A stretch of DNA of 53,244 bases from an archaeon (lineage in GTDB: Archaea; Nanobdellota; Nanobdellia; Pacearchaeales; GW2011-AR1). The translations under genes were made by a program, and so were the position numbers. Shown here piece after piece: positions 41,357 through 52,901 of the stretch (position 1 is the first letter of the stretch; every line of letters begins with the position of its first letter). Where the stretch lies: assembly GCA_009992215.1 (NCBI GenBank), contig JAACWB010000008.1:1-53244 (forward strand), read 5' to 3'. Under the pieces are notes generated by a model. The model did no database searches, was not told the DNA's origin, and saw only the letters and a list, made by a program, of their open reading frames with translations.

Positions 41357-44300
41357 ATGGCAAACAAAATGAATTTTCTTAAAGATAAATCTGGGAAGGT
41401 TAAATTATTAATTTTGTTTTTGGTTAGTCTAATTGTGTTTTCGAGTGTTTTTACTTATGCTTTTATTGAAGACAAAAATTATGTTTTAGGAGATGAAGTA
41501 AAAATAAATTTGAAAGATTATATTAATTATACACTAAAAATAATTACACCTGAATCAACTTTAATTAAGGAAGGAAGCGAGGATATATTTTTGTTTCCTC
41601 TAAATTATGTTGGAACATATAATTTTAATGTTAAATCTTTACTCAAAGAGGATAAAAAAACAATTGAAGTTTTTTCTGAAATAAATGAAGAAACTAATTT
41701 AGTAAAAAATAATTTTTCTAGTGAAGAAAAGTTGGAAGAAAAGGTTTTACAAAAAGTTGAGGAAAATAATAATGTTGAAAATATTTCTGATGATGAAGAA
41801 ACTTTTGTTGAGAATGAATCTGTTTTACTTGAAGAAATAAAAATTGGGGAACCAGTTAAATGGCAAAAGAATGTTACATTGAATGAAAATGAAACAGTTC
41901 TGACACTTCCTTCTTACAGTGAAAATATTAAAGTTTTTCAAGAAGGAGCCGAAGTAAATTATAGTTTAGAAACAAGTGTTCTTGACAGTTTGAAAAAAGT
42001 TTTATCTATTGAAACAGAAAAAAAAATATTAATTGATTCAGGAGAGGTTACAGAAATAAATTATGAAACTCCTGCTCCAGTAAAAAAAGAAAAAGAATTA
42101 TCTGAAACAAAAAAGGAAGTTGTTGTTTCTTCTGATTTTCATTATGAGAATGTTTTTACAACTACAAATGTAACTGAAAGGTATAAGTTGTCTGAAAAAG
42201 ATTTAATTAAAATTTATTGGAAAGAAGAAGGAAGGTATTTAGATTTTCAAGTTTATGATAATAATAACAACGGGTTGATTGATGAAATTGGTTGGACAGT
42301 TCCACATTTGTCTACTCAAACTTTTGAAGTTATTTTAATTTCAAAGGCAGAGCATTTGGATGAAAATAGAACTTTTATCGAGGAAGTTTATGATTTAGTT
42401 AAAGAGCAAGATTATGTTTTTTCAAATATTTCAAATAAAGAATATTTACGTGTTAGTTTTGAAAAGAATTTAACAAATGAAAATGATATTACAGTTTATG
42501 CTCGTGGAAATGGTACAATTTTTGTTTATCAAAAAGATTCACAAGAATTAATTGCAAAGTTTGGAGTGATTGGAGACTATGACAGATATAAAGTTTTACT
42601 TAGTTCTCTTGTTGGTGAAGAAGATGTTTTTGATTTAGAAGTTATTGGGAATGTTGAATTTGATTATGTAGTTGACCCTAGTTTCAGATATGAAGTTTGT
42701 TATTTTAATTCTTATTCTTCGACTAATTGGGATACAACTCCAGCGAATATGGTTGACGGAAACACTGGAACATATGCTAGTGATAATGACAATGGTGGAC
42801 TTCAGACTCTTAATGCAAACAATTGTACTTCTTCAAACTTGGGTGAAATTTCACAAGTTGAAGTAAGATATTTTGGTCGTAAAAATAACAATGGAGTTAC
42901 AATTCGTGCAGGTCTTAGGCCTGTTTTTTCTGGAGGAACTGGTTCAAGTTATGACCCTGGAAATATTTTATATAGTACTGCTGATTATATTTCTTGGCAT
43001 GATATAACTACAGACACTAATGCTCCTTCAACATGGACATGGAGTGACATTTCAAATTTGGATATGGGAGTTTTAGTTTTTCGTCCAAACACGGGAACAG
43101 TTTATGTTTCACAAGTTGAAGTTAGAATTACATATATTGGGAATGATGCCCCAACACATTCAACACCGTTAATTAATTCTAGTCTTGGAACAAATATGAC
43201 TTCAGAAAATTTAACTTGTATTTCTCAAAACTCAAATGATTTTGATGGGGACAGTGTTAAAAATATTTTTAATTGGGATAAGAATGGAACTAGCTTTGCA
43301 ACAATAAATTTGCCTTTTGAAGGTAATGAATCAACGAAGGACTTTTCAGGAAATTCATACGATGTTAGCTCTATTGGTGCTGTATTTAATCGTTCTAGTG
43401 GTCATGATTCTTTTGGTGCTTATACGTTTGATGGTTCAAGTTATTTGAATTCTTTCGTGGATTTATCTTCGGTTTTAGGAGGAACAGCTAGTTTATCTTT
43501 TTGGATAAAAACTTCTCAAACAGGAAGCGATACAATGTGGCAAGCTCCTGGTGTAACAGGTATTGAAGAATCTGGAGGAGGAAATGATATTTTTTGGGGT
43601 TGGATTGATGCCTCTGGGCACATTGGAATAACTGTAGGTAATGGAGCAAATGCAAAATCAACTTCGGCAATAAATGATAACACTTATCATCATGTTGTTT
43701 TAACAAGGGATTCTTCTTCGGGAAGAGTAGAAGTTTATGTTGATGGAACACTAAATTCAAATGCAATTTCTGACACTGGAAGTATAACTAATTCTTTTAG
43801 TAGTTTTGGTAGAATTGAAGACACTGGGGGAACGCCAGCATATTTTGTTGGTTCATTGGATGAACTTTTAGTTTTTGATTTTGTTTTGAGTCCCGAACAA
43901 ATAAATTCTTTAGAAGCTGGAGGATTTCAAAATATAACTAGTTCTGAAACAGAAGTGGGAGACAGTTTTTCTTGTGAAATAACTCCAACTGATTCTTATT
44001 TGAATGGTCAAACTTTGAGTAGTTCAGGTTTACTTGTTTTAGAAGAAGTGATTCCGAATTCTCTTGGCTTGAGTTTAATTTATCCAACGTCAAGTTCTGT
44101 TTATGTTGAAAAAGATGCATTCTTTAATGTTACATTAAATGTTACATGTTTGAGTGGAAATTGTGGGACTGTTAATGTAACTCTTGATCCCATTATTGAA
44201 ACATATAATGATTTTGAAACTGGGACAGAAGGGTTTGAACATTTTCCTTTGAATGAAAAGAATGACCAATGGCACATTAGTACAGAGAGTACAAACAATG

Positions 44301-47300
44301 GAACATATGCATGGAAATGTGGGGATATTGAAGCTGCTGCATATTTATCTCTTTCAGATTCTATTTTAGTTACGCCAACTTATGAAATTGAAGGAAATTC
44401 AACGTTTAGTTTTTATCATTATTTATTTACTGAACCAGGTTATGATGGAGGAGTATTAGAATATAGTTTAGATGGTGGACTTTGGCAAAAGTTTAATAAT
44501 TTTATTTCTGGAGGGTATAATGATCAATATCAAGAATATAGTGGTGGACCAGATTTAATTAATGGAGAAGATATTTGGTCTTCTACTGTTGGAGGTGCAA
44601 CTTCATTTCAACAAGTTGTATTAAATATGTCTCAAATAACTGGAGAAAATATTACTTTTAGATTCCATTTCTTTTCAGATAGTAGTGTAACTAGGGAAGG
44701 TTGGTATATTGATTCAGTTAATTTCACGACAACAACCCCAAGTATGGAAAAGGGAATTATTCCTGTTGGTTCGGGTACGCCCTTTTATACAAATGCAACA
44801 TCAAACCCCTTGACAACTAATTCATTGTCTTCTGGTCAAAGTCAAATTGTTACGTTTTATGTTAATGCAACAGGGGACATTGACAGAGAATATTTTTTCT
44901 TTGCTTATGCAAATTTGACAAGCGATGCAAGTATTAGCAATATTACAAACATTTGGAATGTAACAATTTCAGTTAATCAAGAATTACCTAACATTACAAT
45001 TAATTATCCAACAGCAGGATCAATAAATGATGCGACTCCTGTTTTAGATATTGATTTAACGGGGGACGCAAAAGATTTGTGGTATAATATTAATGGCGGA
45101 GCTAATCAAACTTTGTGTAATAATTGTAATTTTTCAGATGAAGAAGTTTTGTATTTGAGAGAAGCAGATTATGTTGTTAATGTTTATGCAAGTAACCCGA
45201 TGGGAGAAGTAAGACATAAAAGTGTTTCTTTTAATGTTGATATGAATAACAATTATTATGATTCGTTTAATGATGATTCTGCAATCTCTTCTAGTGAAAA
45301 AATTGAAGCGTTAAATGGAAACATTACTCTTCAATTGAAAAATGAGACAATACTTTTTGAAGAATTTGAAAATTCACAAGATTGGTCTTTAATTGGAGGT
45401 CAATGGCAAATAAATACTAATAATGAGTTAGCACAAAGACAAGATGCGACTGATTCTTTGGCAGTGTATAATGTTTTTACAATTGACAATGAAACTGATT
45501 ACAATATCACTTATAGACTGTATTCAACAGATAATGATTATTCTGGTTTTTTATTTGGGTATCAGAATTCTAGTAATTATTATAGGTGTCAAGTTCGTCA
45601 ACAGTCTCCAATTGATGCTGAAATAGTTCAAGTTATTGATGGCTCTGAATCAACATTATCAAGTTATAGCGATGGGACTTCTTATTCAACATATTCTTGG
45701 AATGATATGTTACTTGAAATAAAAAATCATACAGTTTCTTGTTATGTAAATGGAGTTTTGGCAACGAGTGCAAGTAATGTTTATTTTCCTGTGGGTTACG
45801 TTGGTATTTACAATGATATTAATGATGAAGCAAGGCATGATAATTTTTCAATTTCAATTACTGGAGGGAAGAAGAGCGGAATTTTCACTTCTTATGCAAT
45901 TGATTTAATTGATACTATAACTAAATTTACAAATATTACTTGGAATGAATATAAAGACAATTCTAACAATTCTCTTCGGGTAGAAGTTAGTGCTGACAAT
46001 GGAAACAATTGGTACGAAGCAACAAAAAATAATGGATTATTTTCAATAATCACTGGAGACAAATTTGTTTATAGAGTATTTTTTGAACTTGAAGATATTT
46101 CATTAATTTCATTACTTGATTTGAATGTCTCTTGGTCAAATAGTGTTGAGCCTCCTCCAGAAATTTTAATTGAAGGAATTAACACACCAATTGAACAAGA
46201 TTATACGCCAATATTAAACGTGACATTAGTAGGGGATGCTTTATCTCTTTTAATGTCGATAAATGGCGGGAGTAATCAAACAATTTGTACAAGTTGTAGT
46301 GGAAGTAATATTGTTCCTGTTGTTTTAAGTGAAGGTGCTCAAACAATTAGATTTTATGCAAATAACAGTGTTGGAACTTTTTCAAGTAATTCAACTAGTT
46401 TCACTGTTAATTTTGATAAACATTATTTTGATAATTTTACGGATGACTCTTCTATAAAAGAAATAAATGGAGTAACATGGAATGAAGGAAATGTAACTTT
46501 TTATGAAACTTATTCTAACACAACAGAAGAAACTAATTGGGATGCAACAGTTCAAACTGCTGACACTTCTTGGTCAAACAGTGGAAGAACAACTTATTCG
46601 TATAGAAATGTTTTAGAAGGAAGTACAATAAACGCTAGTGGAGATTATGTTAGAATTAATTTTATTTCTGGAACAGATGGAACACTTGGAGTAAATAATC
46701 CAAGCATTTGTGAGAGAAGCGGAACAACTAGTGACTGTGTTAGTGGAACTTGGCATCAATTAACTTTTGGTGGAGCGAGTAGTTATGTAATTCCTTCTTC
46801 AAGTAATTATTATACTGATTGGCTAGAATATAATATTGATTCTTCAAAAGATTATTTAGTCACTTTTTATGTTGATGGAACAAATACGGCTGTTAGTTAT
46901 TTGAGTCCATCAAGGGCGATGGTTTATTCTATTTCTGGAGCAGATTATAGTTTAACACAAGATTGGTCAAGTTTAAGTCCTACTTTTGAAAATTTAATGT
47001 ATGGTGTTTCTTTGATGCAAGTTAAAAGTGTTGTTGCTGGAGGAAAAGGGAATTTTACTTCTTACACGATGAACACAAGTCAACCTGTAACTAGTTTCTC
47101 TTATGTTGGTTGGACTGAGACTGGAGTTGATGCAAATAATAATATTAGTTTAGAATTAAGTGTTGACAATGGAAACAGTTGGGTTAGTGCAACTAATGGG
47201 GGAAGTGTTTCAGGGTTTACTCCAGGTTCAAATTTAATTTATCGAGTTCTCTATTCAGCAATTGATTTAGTAAATATTTCTTTTACCGACTTAAACATTA

Positions 47301-50300
47301 CTTGGCAATCTCCTCCAACAGTTGAAATTTTATATCCGCAAACGTATGTTTATAATTATCAAATAACTGAAATGAATTATTCAGTTAGTTATGCACAAGG
47401 AACGACCCTTGACACTTGTTGGTATAGTTTAAACGGTGGAGTTACAAATACAACGGTAAATTGTAATCAAAATATAACTGGAATTAGTTCTAATGATGGA
47501 GAAAACATCTGGACAATTTACGCTAATGATACGTCGGGAATGATGGGTTATACAAGTGTTACATTTAGTGTTGACACTGCTGCACCAGTAATAACTTTTT
47601 TGAATCAAACAAATGAGGAAGGTGAAATTGTTGATGGCTCAAACTTATTGTATTCAGGAGATAATTTAACATTGAATGTTAATGTTACTGATGCAAATAC
47701 AGAAACTGTTTGGGTTGTTATTTGGGAAAATGTAATTGGCGGAGTAGAAAAAACAATTATTTTCTTTGATAATTTATTTGGAGATTGGTGGAGTACAAAT
47801 GTAGAAACAGATGAAACTTTTGGGGAGAATTATAATTATACAATTTATGCTAATGATTCTACTGGTTTAGTTGATTCGTATAATGGAACATTTGATATTT
47901 TAAAATTAATTTTGAATTTGGATTTAAACCCTTCTGTTTCCGTTGGAAATGAAGATATTTTTATGAGTGGGTATTTGAATTTTTCTAATGGAACTGCAAT
48001 AAAGAATTATGCAATTAATTTTTGGATGGATAATTTATTTATTCCTTTTACAAATTTAACTAATCAAGGTTCTTCACAAAATTCTTTTAACTTTACTGAA
48101 GACGAAATAAAAATTTTGTCAACTTATGATAATGTTACTTATTCTTCTGGAGAATTTACTTTAGATGGAGCGAATACTTCTGGTAGTTTTACTGGTGTTT
48201 TAGATGCTGGGGCTAGAGTTGATTGGGGAAATATTTTTTGGCAAACTGTTTCTCAACCTTGTTCTGGTAGTGTTGATTATCAAGAGGGAGACACCAATTC
48301 TTATTCGGGAACGGAGGATACATATATTACAAGTTTGAATCCAAATACAAATTATGGTGGTGTTGATTATTTGACAGTTGATTCATCTCCAGATACAGAA
48401 CGTTCTTTAGTAAAATTTAATGATATTTTAGGTTTTGGTGAAAACAAGATTCCATATGGCTCAACAATTAGTAGTGCAACTTTTAGACTTAGTGTTTATG
48501 ATACTGGGGACAATCCTAACTTTTATGAAGTTTTAGAAAATTGGACGGAGAATGAAGCGACATATACTTATAGAAATGGTGAAGACCTTTGGAGTTCACT
48601 TGGTGTTGCAACTTCTCCTTCGATAAATACAACTTCTCTTGGTTCTATGTCAACGGCAACTACTGGAATAAAAGCTCTTGATGTTACTAATACTGTTCAA
48701 AGATGGTCTAGTAGAGCAATTGATAATAATGGTTTTGTAATACATCCAATTGGTTCAGGAAATGTTTTGTTTAGAAGTAGTGAATATGCAACGCAGAATG
48801 AAAGGCCTCGGTTATCAGTTTCATTTAGTTCAAGTGATTGTGCGGGAATTTTAGTTTATGTTAGAACGTCAAATGATAAAACAACTTGGAGTAGTTGGAG
48901 AGAAGTTTTGAATGGAGAAAACATTACTGATTCCTTTGGCGTTTCAAGATATTTGGAATATAAAGTAGAAATGGGTGCATTCAATTCAACGTATGATCCA
49001 CAATTACAATTTTTTAATGTTAGTTATTCTGGTTTGTTTACTGATGAAAATGGATTTTTTAATTATAGTTTAATTTCAACGGATGTTTTTGGAAGTTATA
49101 AAATAAATGTTACTAGTGGATTAAAAAAAATGTTAGCAAATGCACAAAGTGTTCTTAGTGTACAATCTGGAGTTCCACCGTCAGTTAGTTTAATTTCTCC
49201 GACAAATAATACTTGGAGTAATAGTAGTACATACACCTTTTATTATAATGCAACAGATTTGAATGGTGATTTTTCTTTAGTAGAATTTATTTTGGATGGA
49301 GTTGTTAACATGACAAATTCAACAATTGTTACTTCTGGAATAAATAATTTTACAATTAATGGATTATCAGCAGGAGTTCATACATGGAGTGTTAATTTAT
49401 CTGACGTTGCTTCAACAAACTTTAGTGAAACTAGAACAATTAATGTTGACTTAGGAAATCCTGTTGTTAATTTAATTTATCCTCTTGATACAAGTAGTCA
49501 CAACGTTGGTTTTTTGAATTTGACTTTTAATGCAAGTGATGATTACGATGATGAATTAATCTGTAATGTTACTTTGGACTCAGAAGTTATTGGAACAGTT
49601 AATGTAACTAATGGTTCAAGTGCAAATGTAACAACGCCGGGGCTCTCAGGCGGACAGCATTTTTGGGAAGTAACTTGTTATGACAATTCATTTAGAAGTT
49701 TTTTAACAGATGCTTGGTCTTTTACAATTACTGACACTCCTCCAAGCGTTAATTTAAGTTCGCCTGAAGATAATTATGTTGATTCAGATGGAGATTTAGA
49801 ATTTATTTATTTTGTAGAAGACAATTCAGGAATTAATCATTGTGATTTGTTAATTAATGGCGAAGTAAATTCAACAAATAGTTCGGTTGAAATTTTAGAG
49901 AACAATTCATTTTTTGTTTTTGGATTTAATGAAGGATATTATAATTGGAGTGTTGACTGTTATGATTTAAGTTTGACAAAGGTTTCAACTGAAAACAGAA
50001 CTTTTGGAGTAGATTCAAATTCTCCAACAATTAATTTACTTTCTCCAGAAAACAATAGTAATTCATCAACGAGTTTAGTAAATTTTCAATTTAATGTAAC
50101 AGACACAATTGATTCAGTTTTGAATTGTAGTATTTATATTGAAGGCGTTGAAGATTTGATTTTCTCAACGAATAGTGGAGAAATATCAAATCAAACTTCT
50201 TTAACTTTAAGTGATGGACCAAAAGAGTGGTACTTGAATTGTTCTGATGATTCAAATAATTTTGGAATTAGTGAAACAAGAGTTGTAAATGTTTTAGAAT

Positions 50301-52879
50301 ATCCAAATGTTTCAATTAACAATACAAATTCAACTTACGCTCAAGGTAATTCATTTATCGTTGACTTTATTCCTCATGATAATACTGGAATTGATTCATG
50401 TACTGTTTATTTGAATGGTGTAGCGAATACAACAGTTAGTTCAGGAATTGTTTTAGATTCAATAAATAATTTAGAAGTTGAAGGATTAAACGACGGAAGA
50501 TATACTTATTATGTAAATTGCAGTGACACTTACGGACTTAGTAATTCAAGTTTAGAAAATGTATTTTTTATTGATAACCTTTCTCCAACAATAGAAGTTT
50601 ATTCTCCAAATGGAGAAGATTTGTATTCATCAAATATTACTTTTGAATTCAAAGTTTTTGATTTAGTTAGTGAAGAAGTTATTTGTAATTTGAGTGTTGA
50701 TTCAAATGTTGTTGATGAAAATATTTCTGTTATGAATAATACAAATATTTCAAGGGTTGTTTCAGGAATTTTAGATGGTTACCGTGAATGGAATTTGTTT
50801 TGTGTTGATTTAGCAGAGAACTCAAATACAAGCTTGACTTATAATTTTACAAAGTATACTGCTCCAGGAGTTAGTTTAGTTGAACCACTTGATTTTGAAT
50901 GGGTGAATGAAAGTAATTTTGATTTTGTATATTTCCCACAAGACGATGAAGGATTTTTGAAAACAGAATTAATAATTAATGGGTTGGTTTACATGGAAAA
51001 TGAAAGTCTCGTTACAAGTGGAATAAATAATTCTTTTAGTGTTGTTGGATTTAGTGACGGAATTTATAATTGGAGTATAAATGTTACTGATTTGACTTCA
51101 ATGATTGGTGCAAGTGAAAACAGAACTTTATACGTTGATACACATGCACCTTTAGTTAATGTGATTTCTCCAGTACAAGATGAAATAATTGATGATAACA
51201 ATGTTTCTTTTGAATTTAATATTTCAGAAAATTTGGATGATTCTATTTTTTGTAACTTAAGTATCGATGGAGATGTAGAATATTATGGGGAATTTGTCAA
51301 CGGAACAAATATAGCAAATGTTTTACTTGTTGATGGAAATCACACATATAGTTTTTCTTGTGTGGATAATGCAACGAACTTGAATATTACAAATGAAATT
51401 AATTTCACAGTTTATTCTCCTCCACAAATTAATTTGACTTCTCCAGTAAATGATTTTAGAACAAATTTGAGTACAATTAATTTTAGTTATATTCCGGTAG
51501 ATTCACTTGGATTAAATAATTGTAGTTTGTATATTGATGACTCGATTGAAGAAACTGATGAAGGGGTTGTAAAGAATGTTGTTAATAATTTTACAATTTC
51601 TGGAATTATAGAAGGGAAACATAATTGGAGTGTTGGTTGTTTTGATACGGATTTAAATTTTAACATGAGTCAGTATAGAAATTTTACTTATGATATAACT
51701 CCGCCTTCAATTATTTTGGTTAGTCCAAAAGATGATGAGAAGGTTGATTCAAATGCTGGAAGTGTTTACTTTACTTGGGGAGTTGTTGATGCATTAGATG
51801 TTGCAATTCAATGTGACTTGTATGTTGATGCTGTTAGAAGAAAGCAAAACATTTGGATTACGAACAATACTAACAACACAGAATCAGTTTCTGGTTTAAC
51901 TATTGGAGAACACAGTTGGAATGTTACTTGCTGGGACAGAGCGTATAACTATAATAATAGTGAAACAAGAAATTTTACTTATTCAACCCCTGATTTTAAA
52001 ATTAGTGATGTGACGGTTAACAGCTCTACTCCTGTTGAAAATGAAGGTGTTTTATTTAATGCAACAATTGAGAATGTTGGAGGAGCGGATTCTAAAAATG
52101 TTTTAGTTGAATTTTATTCTGGTTATCCTTTAACTGGAGTGCAAGTTTACAATGAGACAATTAATATTAGCGTTGGTGAAACTGTTTATGTTGATTCTGT
52201 TTTAATAATGGAAATTGGTCTTAATGAAATTTATGCTGTTGTTGATTGGGATAATTCTTTTAGTGAATCAAATGAAAGTAATAATTTATTTTCAAAGAAT
52301 TTGAGTGTTGGGGCATGGCAATTCTTTTATGGTGACATTACTGGAACAGTTGATTATTCTTTAGCAATTGATGAAGGAGACATCTTGGTTTGGGATGCAA
52401 GTGGATTTCAAAATGGAAGTGTTTTTGTTAGTGATAAGGGAAGTGTTATTTCTTGGGGAGATTTATTGCCTTTAGGAAAGACAAAAACTTTAACTGATTC
52501 AGTTGATGACTTTAGTGATGCGGACACATTACTTTCAATGAACGGATTTTCAGATTCAGTTTCTAATTTATATTTGAATGGCGGGACTCCTTATAGAACT
52601 GAAGACATAATGATTTTTGGAAACACTATTAATAATATACTTATGACTAACTCAACTAGTAACTTAAATTTTCAAACTGGAATACTTTGGGATTCTTCGG
52701 ATTCAGGGGATAATGAATATGATACAACAGAAAAAGAAGATTTAGTTTTTGTTAGTAAAATAAAAAAAGATACAGTTGGAAATTATGGAACGTATGATTA
52801 TGAAATGAGAGTTCCTGCAATGCTTCGTGAATATTCTGGGATTACTTCTGAAGCTGTTTTTTATGTTGAGGTTTTTTAA
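41357..52879 (+). CDS. Giant secreted adhesin-like protein 2 (LamG, MAM-like, DNRLRE-like, Ig-like and CARDB-like domains)
   Basis: 3,840 aa; AGGAGG 7 nt upstream of ATG; N-terminal GEPVKWQKNV domain with DNNNNGLID motif; LamG-like FDGSSYLNSFVDLSS...LSFWIKT; DNRLRE-like EDTYITSLNPNTNYGGVDYLTV; CARDB-like near the C-terminus; C-terminal domain shared with ORF 2242. Confidence 0.9.
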   Translation: MANKMNFLKDKSGKVKLLILFLVSLIVFSSVFTYAFIEDKNYVLGDEVKINLKDYINYTLKIITPESTLIKEGSEDIFLFPLNYVGTYNFNVKSLLKEDKKTIEVFSEINEETNLVKNNFSSEEKLEEKVLQKVEENNNVENISDDEETFVENESVLLEEIKIGEPVKWQKNVTLNENETVLTLPSYSENIKVFQEGAEVNYSLETSVLDSLKKVLSIETEKKILIDSGEVTEINYETPAPVKKEKELSETKKEVVVSSDFHYENVFTTTNVTERYKLSEKDLIKIYWKEEGRYLDFQVYDNNNNGLIDEIGWTVPHLSTQTFEVILISKAEHLDENRTFIEEVYDLVKEQDYVFSNISNKEYLRVSFEKNLTNENDITVYARGNGTIFVYQKDSQELIAKFGVIGDYDRYKVLLSSLVGEEDVFDLEVIGNVEFDYVVDPSFRYEVCYFNSYSSTNWDTTPANMVDGNTGTYASDNDNGGLQTLNANNCTSSNLGEISQVEVRYFGRKNNNGVTIRAGLRPVFSGGTGSSYDPGNILYSTADYISWHDITTDTNAPSTWTWSDISNLDMGVLVFRPNTGTVYVSQVEVRITYIGNDAPTHSTPLINSSLGTNMTSENLTCISQNSNDFDGDSVKNIFNWDKNGTSFATINLPFEGNESTKDFSGNSYDVSSIGAVFNRSSGHDSFGAYTFDGSSYLNSFVDLSSVLGGTASLSFWIKTSQTGSDTMWQAPGVTGIEESGGGNDIFWGWIDASGHIGITVGNGANAKSTSAINDNTYHHVVLTRDSSSGRVEVYVDGTLNSNAISDTGSITNSFSSFGRIEDTGGTPAYFVGSLDELLVFDFVLSPEQINSLEAGGFQNITSSETEVGDSFSCEITPTDSYLNGQTLSSSGLLVLEEVIPNSLGLSLIYPTSSSVYVEKDAFFNVTLNVTCLSGNCGTVNVTLDPIIETYNDFETGTEGFEHFPLNEKNDQWHISTESTNNGTYAWKCGDIEAAAYLSLSDSILVTPTYEIEGNSTFSFYHYLFTEPGYDGGVLEYSLDGGLWQKFNNFISGGYNDQYQEYSGGPDLINGEDIWSSTVGGATSFQQVVLNMSQITGENITFRFHFFSDSSVTREGWYIDSVNFTTTTPSMEKGIIPVGSGTPFYTNATSNPLTTNSLSSGQSQIVTFYVNATGDIDREYFFFAYANLTSDASISNITNIWNVTISVNQELPNITINYPTAGSINDATPVLDIDLTGDAKDLWYNINGGANQTLCNNCNFSDEEVLYLREADYVVNVYASNPMGEVRHKSVSFNVDMNNNYYDSFNDDSAISSSEKIEALNGNITLQLKNETILFEEFENSQDWSLIGGQWQINTNNELAQRQDATDSLAVYNVFTIDNETDYNITYRLYSTDNDYSGFLFGYQNSSNYYRCQVRQQSPIDAEIVQVIDGSESTLSSYSDGTSYSTYSWNDMLLEIKNHTVSCYVNGVLATSASNVYFPVGYVGIYNDINDEARHDNFSISITGGKKSGIFTSYAIDLIDTITKFTNITWNEYKDNSNNSLRVEVSADNGNNWYEATKNNGLFSIITGDKFVYRVFFELEDISLISLLDLNVSWSNSVEPPPEILIEGINTPIEQDYTPILNVTLVGDALSLLMSINGGSNQTICTSCSGSNIVPVVLSEGAQTIRFYANNSVGTFSSNSTSFTVNFDKHYFDNFTDDSSIKEINGVTWNEGNVTFYETYSNTTEETNWDATVQTADTSWSNSGRTTYSYRNVLEGSTINASGDYVRINFISGTDGTLGVNNPSICERSGTTSDCVSGTWHQLTFGGASSYVIPSSSNYYTDWLEYNIDSSKDYLVTFYVDGTNTAVSYLSPSRAMVYSISGADYSLTQDWSSLSPTFENLMYGVSLMQVKSVVAGGKGNFTSYTMNTSQPVTSFSYVGWTETGVDANNNISLELSVDNGNSWVSATNGGSVSGFTPGSNLIYRVLYSAIDLVNISFTDLNITWQSPPTVEILYPQTYVYNYQITEMNYSVSYAQGTTLDTCWYSLNGGVTNTTVNCNQNITGISSNDGENIWTIYANDTSGMMGYTSVTFSVDTAAPVITFLNQTNEEGEIVDGSNLLYSGDNLTLNVNVTDANTETVWVVIWENVIGGVEKTIIFFDNLFGDWWSTNVETDETFGENYNYTIYANDSTGLVDSYNGTFDILKLILNLDLNPSVSVGNEDIFMSGYLNFSNGTAIKNYAINFWMDNLFIPFTNLTNQGSSQNSFNFTEDEIKILSTYDNVTYSSGEFTLDGANTSGSFTGVLDAGARVDWGNIFWQTVSQPCSGSVDYQEGDTNSYSGTEDTYITSLNPNTNYGGVDYLTVDSSPDTERSLVKFNDILGFGENKIPYGSTISSATFRLSVYDTGDNPNFYEVLENWTENEATYTYRNGEDLWSSLGVATSPSINTTSLGSMSTATTGIKALDVTNTVQRWSSRAIDNNGFVIHPIGSGNVLFRSSEYATQNERPRLSVSFSSSDCAGILVYVRTSNDKTTWSSWREVLNGENITDSFGVSRYLEYKVEMGAFNSTYDPQLQFFNVSYSGLFTDENGFFNYSLISTDVFGSYKINVTSGLKKMLANAQSVLSVQSGVPPSVSLISPTNNTWSNSSTYTFYYNATDLNGDFSLVEFILDGVVNMTNSTIVTSGINNFTINGLSAGVHTWSVNLSDVASTNFSETRTINVDLGNPVVNLIYPLDTSSHNVGFLNLTFNASDDYDDELICNVTLDSEVIGTVNVTNGSSANVTTPGLSGGQHFWEVTCYDNSFRSFLTDAWSFTITDTPPSVNLSSPEDNYVDSDGDLEFIYFVEDNSGINHCDLLINGEVNSTNSSVEILENNSFFVFGFNEGYYNWSVDCYDLSLTKVSTENRTFGVDSNSPTINLLSPENNSNSSTSLVNFQFNVTDTIDSVLNCSIYIEGVEDLIFSTNSGEISNQTSLTLSDGPKEWYLNCSDDSNNFGISETRVVNVLEYPNVSINNTNSTYAQGNSFIVDFIPHDNTGIDSCTVYLNGVANTTVSSGIVLDSINNLEVEGLNDGRYTYYVNCSDTYGLSNSSLENVFFIDNLSPTIEVYSPNGEDLYSSNITFEFKVFDLVSEEVICNLSVDSNVVDENISVMNNTNISRVVSGILDGYREWNLFCVDLAENSNTSLTYNFTKYTAPGVSLVEPLDFEWVNESNFDFVYFPQDDEGFLKTELIINGLVYMENESLVTSGINNSFSVVGFSDGIYNWSINVTDLTSMIGASENRTLYVDTHAPLVNVISPVQDEIIDDNNVSFEFNISENLDDSIFCNLSIDGDVEYYGEFVNGTNIANVLLVDGNHTYSFSCVDNATNLNITNEINFTVYSPPQINLTSPVNDFRTNLSTINFSYIPVDSLGLNNCSLYIDDSIEETDEGVVKNVVNNFTISGIIEGKHNWSVGCFDTDLNFNMSQYRNFTYDITPPSIILVSPKDDEKVDSNAGSVYFTWGVVDALDVAIQCDLYVDAVRRKQNIWITNNTNNTESVSGLTIGEHSWNVTCWDRAYNYNNSETRNFTYSTPDFKISDVTVNSSTPVENEGVLFNATIENVGGADSKNVLVEFYSGYPLTGVQVYNETINISVGETVYVDSVLIMEIGLNEIYAVVDWDNSFSESNESNNLFSKNLSVGAWQFFYGDITGTVDYSLAIDEGDILVWDASGFQNGSVFVSDKGSVISWGDLLPLGKTKTLTDSVDDFSDADTLLSMNGFSDSVSNLYLNGGTPYRTEDIMIFGNTINNILMTNSTSNLNFQTGILWDSSDSGDNEYDTTEKEDLVFVSKIKKDTVGNYGTYDYEMRVPAMLREYSGITSEAVFYVEVF

Positions 52880-52901
52880 TTTTTATTGATTTATACTTGT
52901 T

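Larger units (their letters stand above)
41145..41372. mobile_element. Segment bounded by a 29-nt direct repeat that contains structured element copy 2 (MITE-like insertion or tandem duplication)
   Basis: GGAGGATTAACTTATGGCAAAC[G/A]AA[G/A]TGA at 41145-41173 and 41344-41372 (27/29 identical, first 22 identical). Confidence 0.6.

Noticed and set aside
41158-41382. 74-aa ORF MANEVSWKLEAGSWKQ... as a genuine conserved protein
   Set aside because: It is created by the duplicated SD/ATG and reads through the tandem repeat and structured element. Kept only as a possible upstream ORF in the findings.
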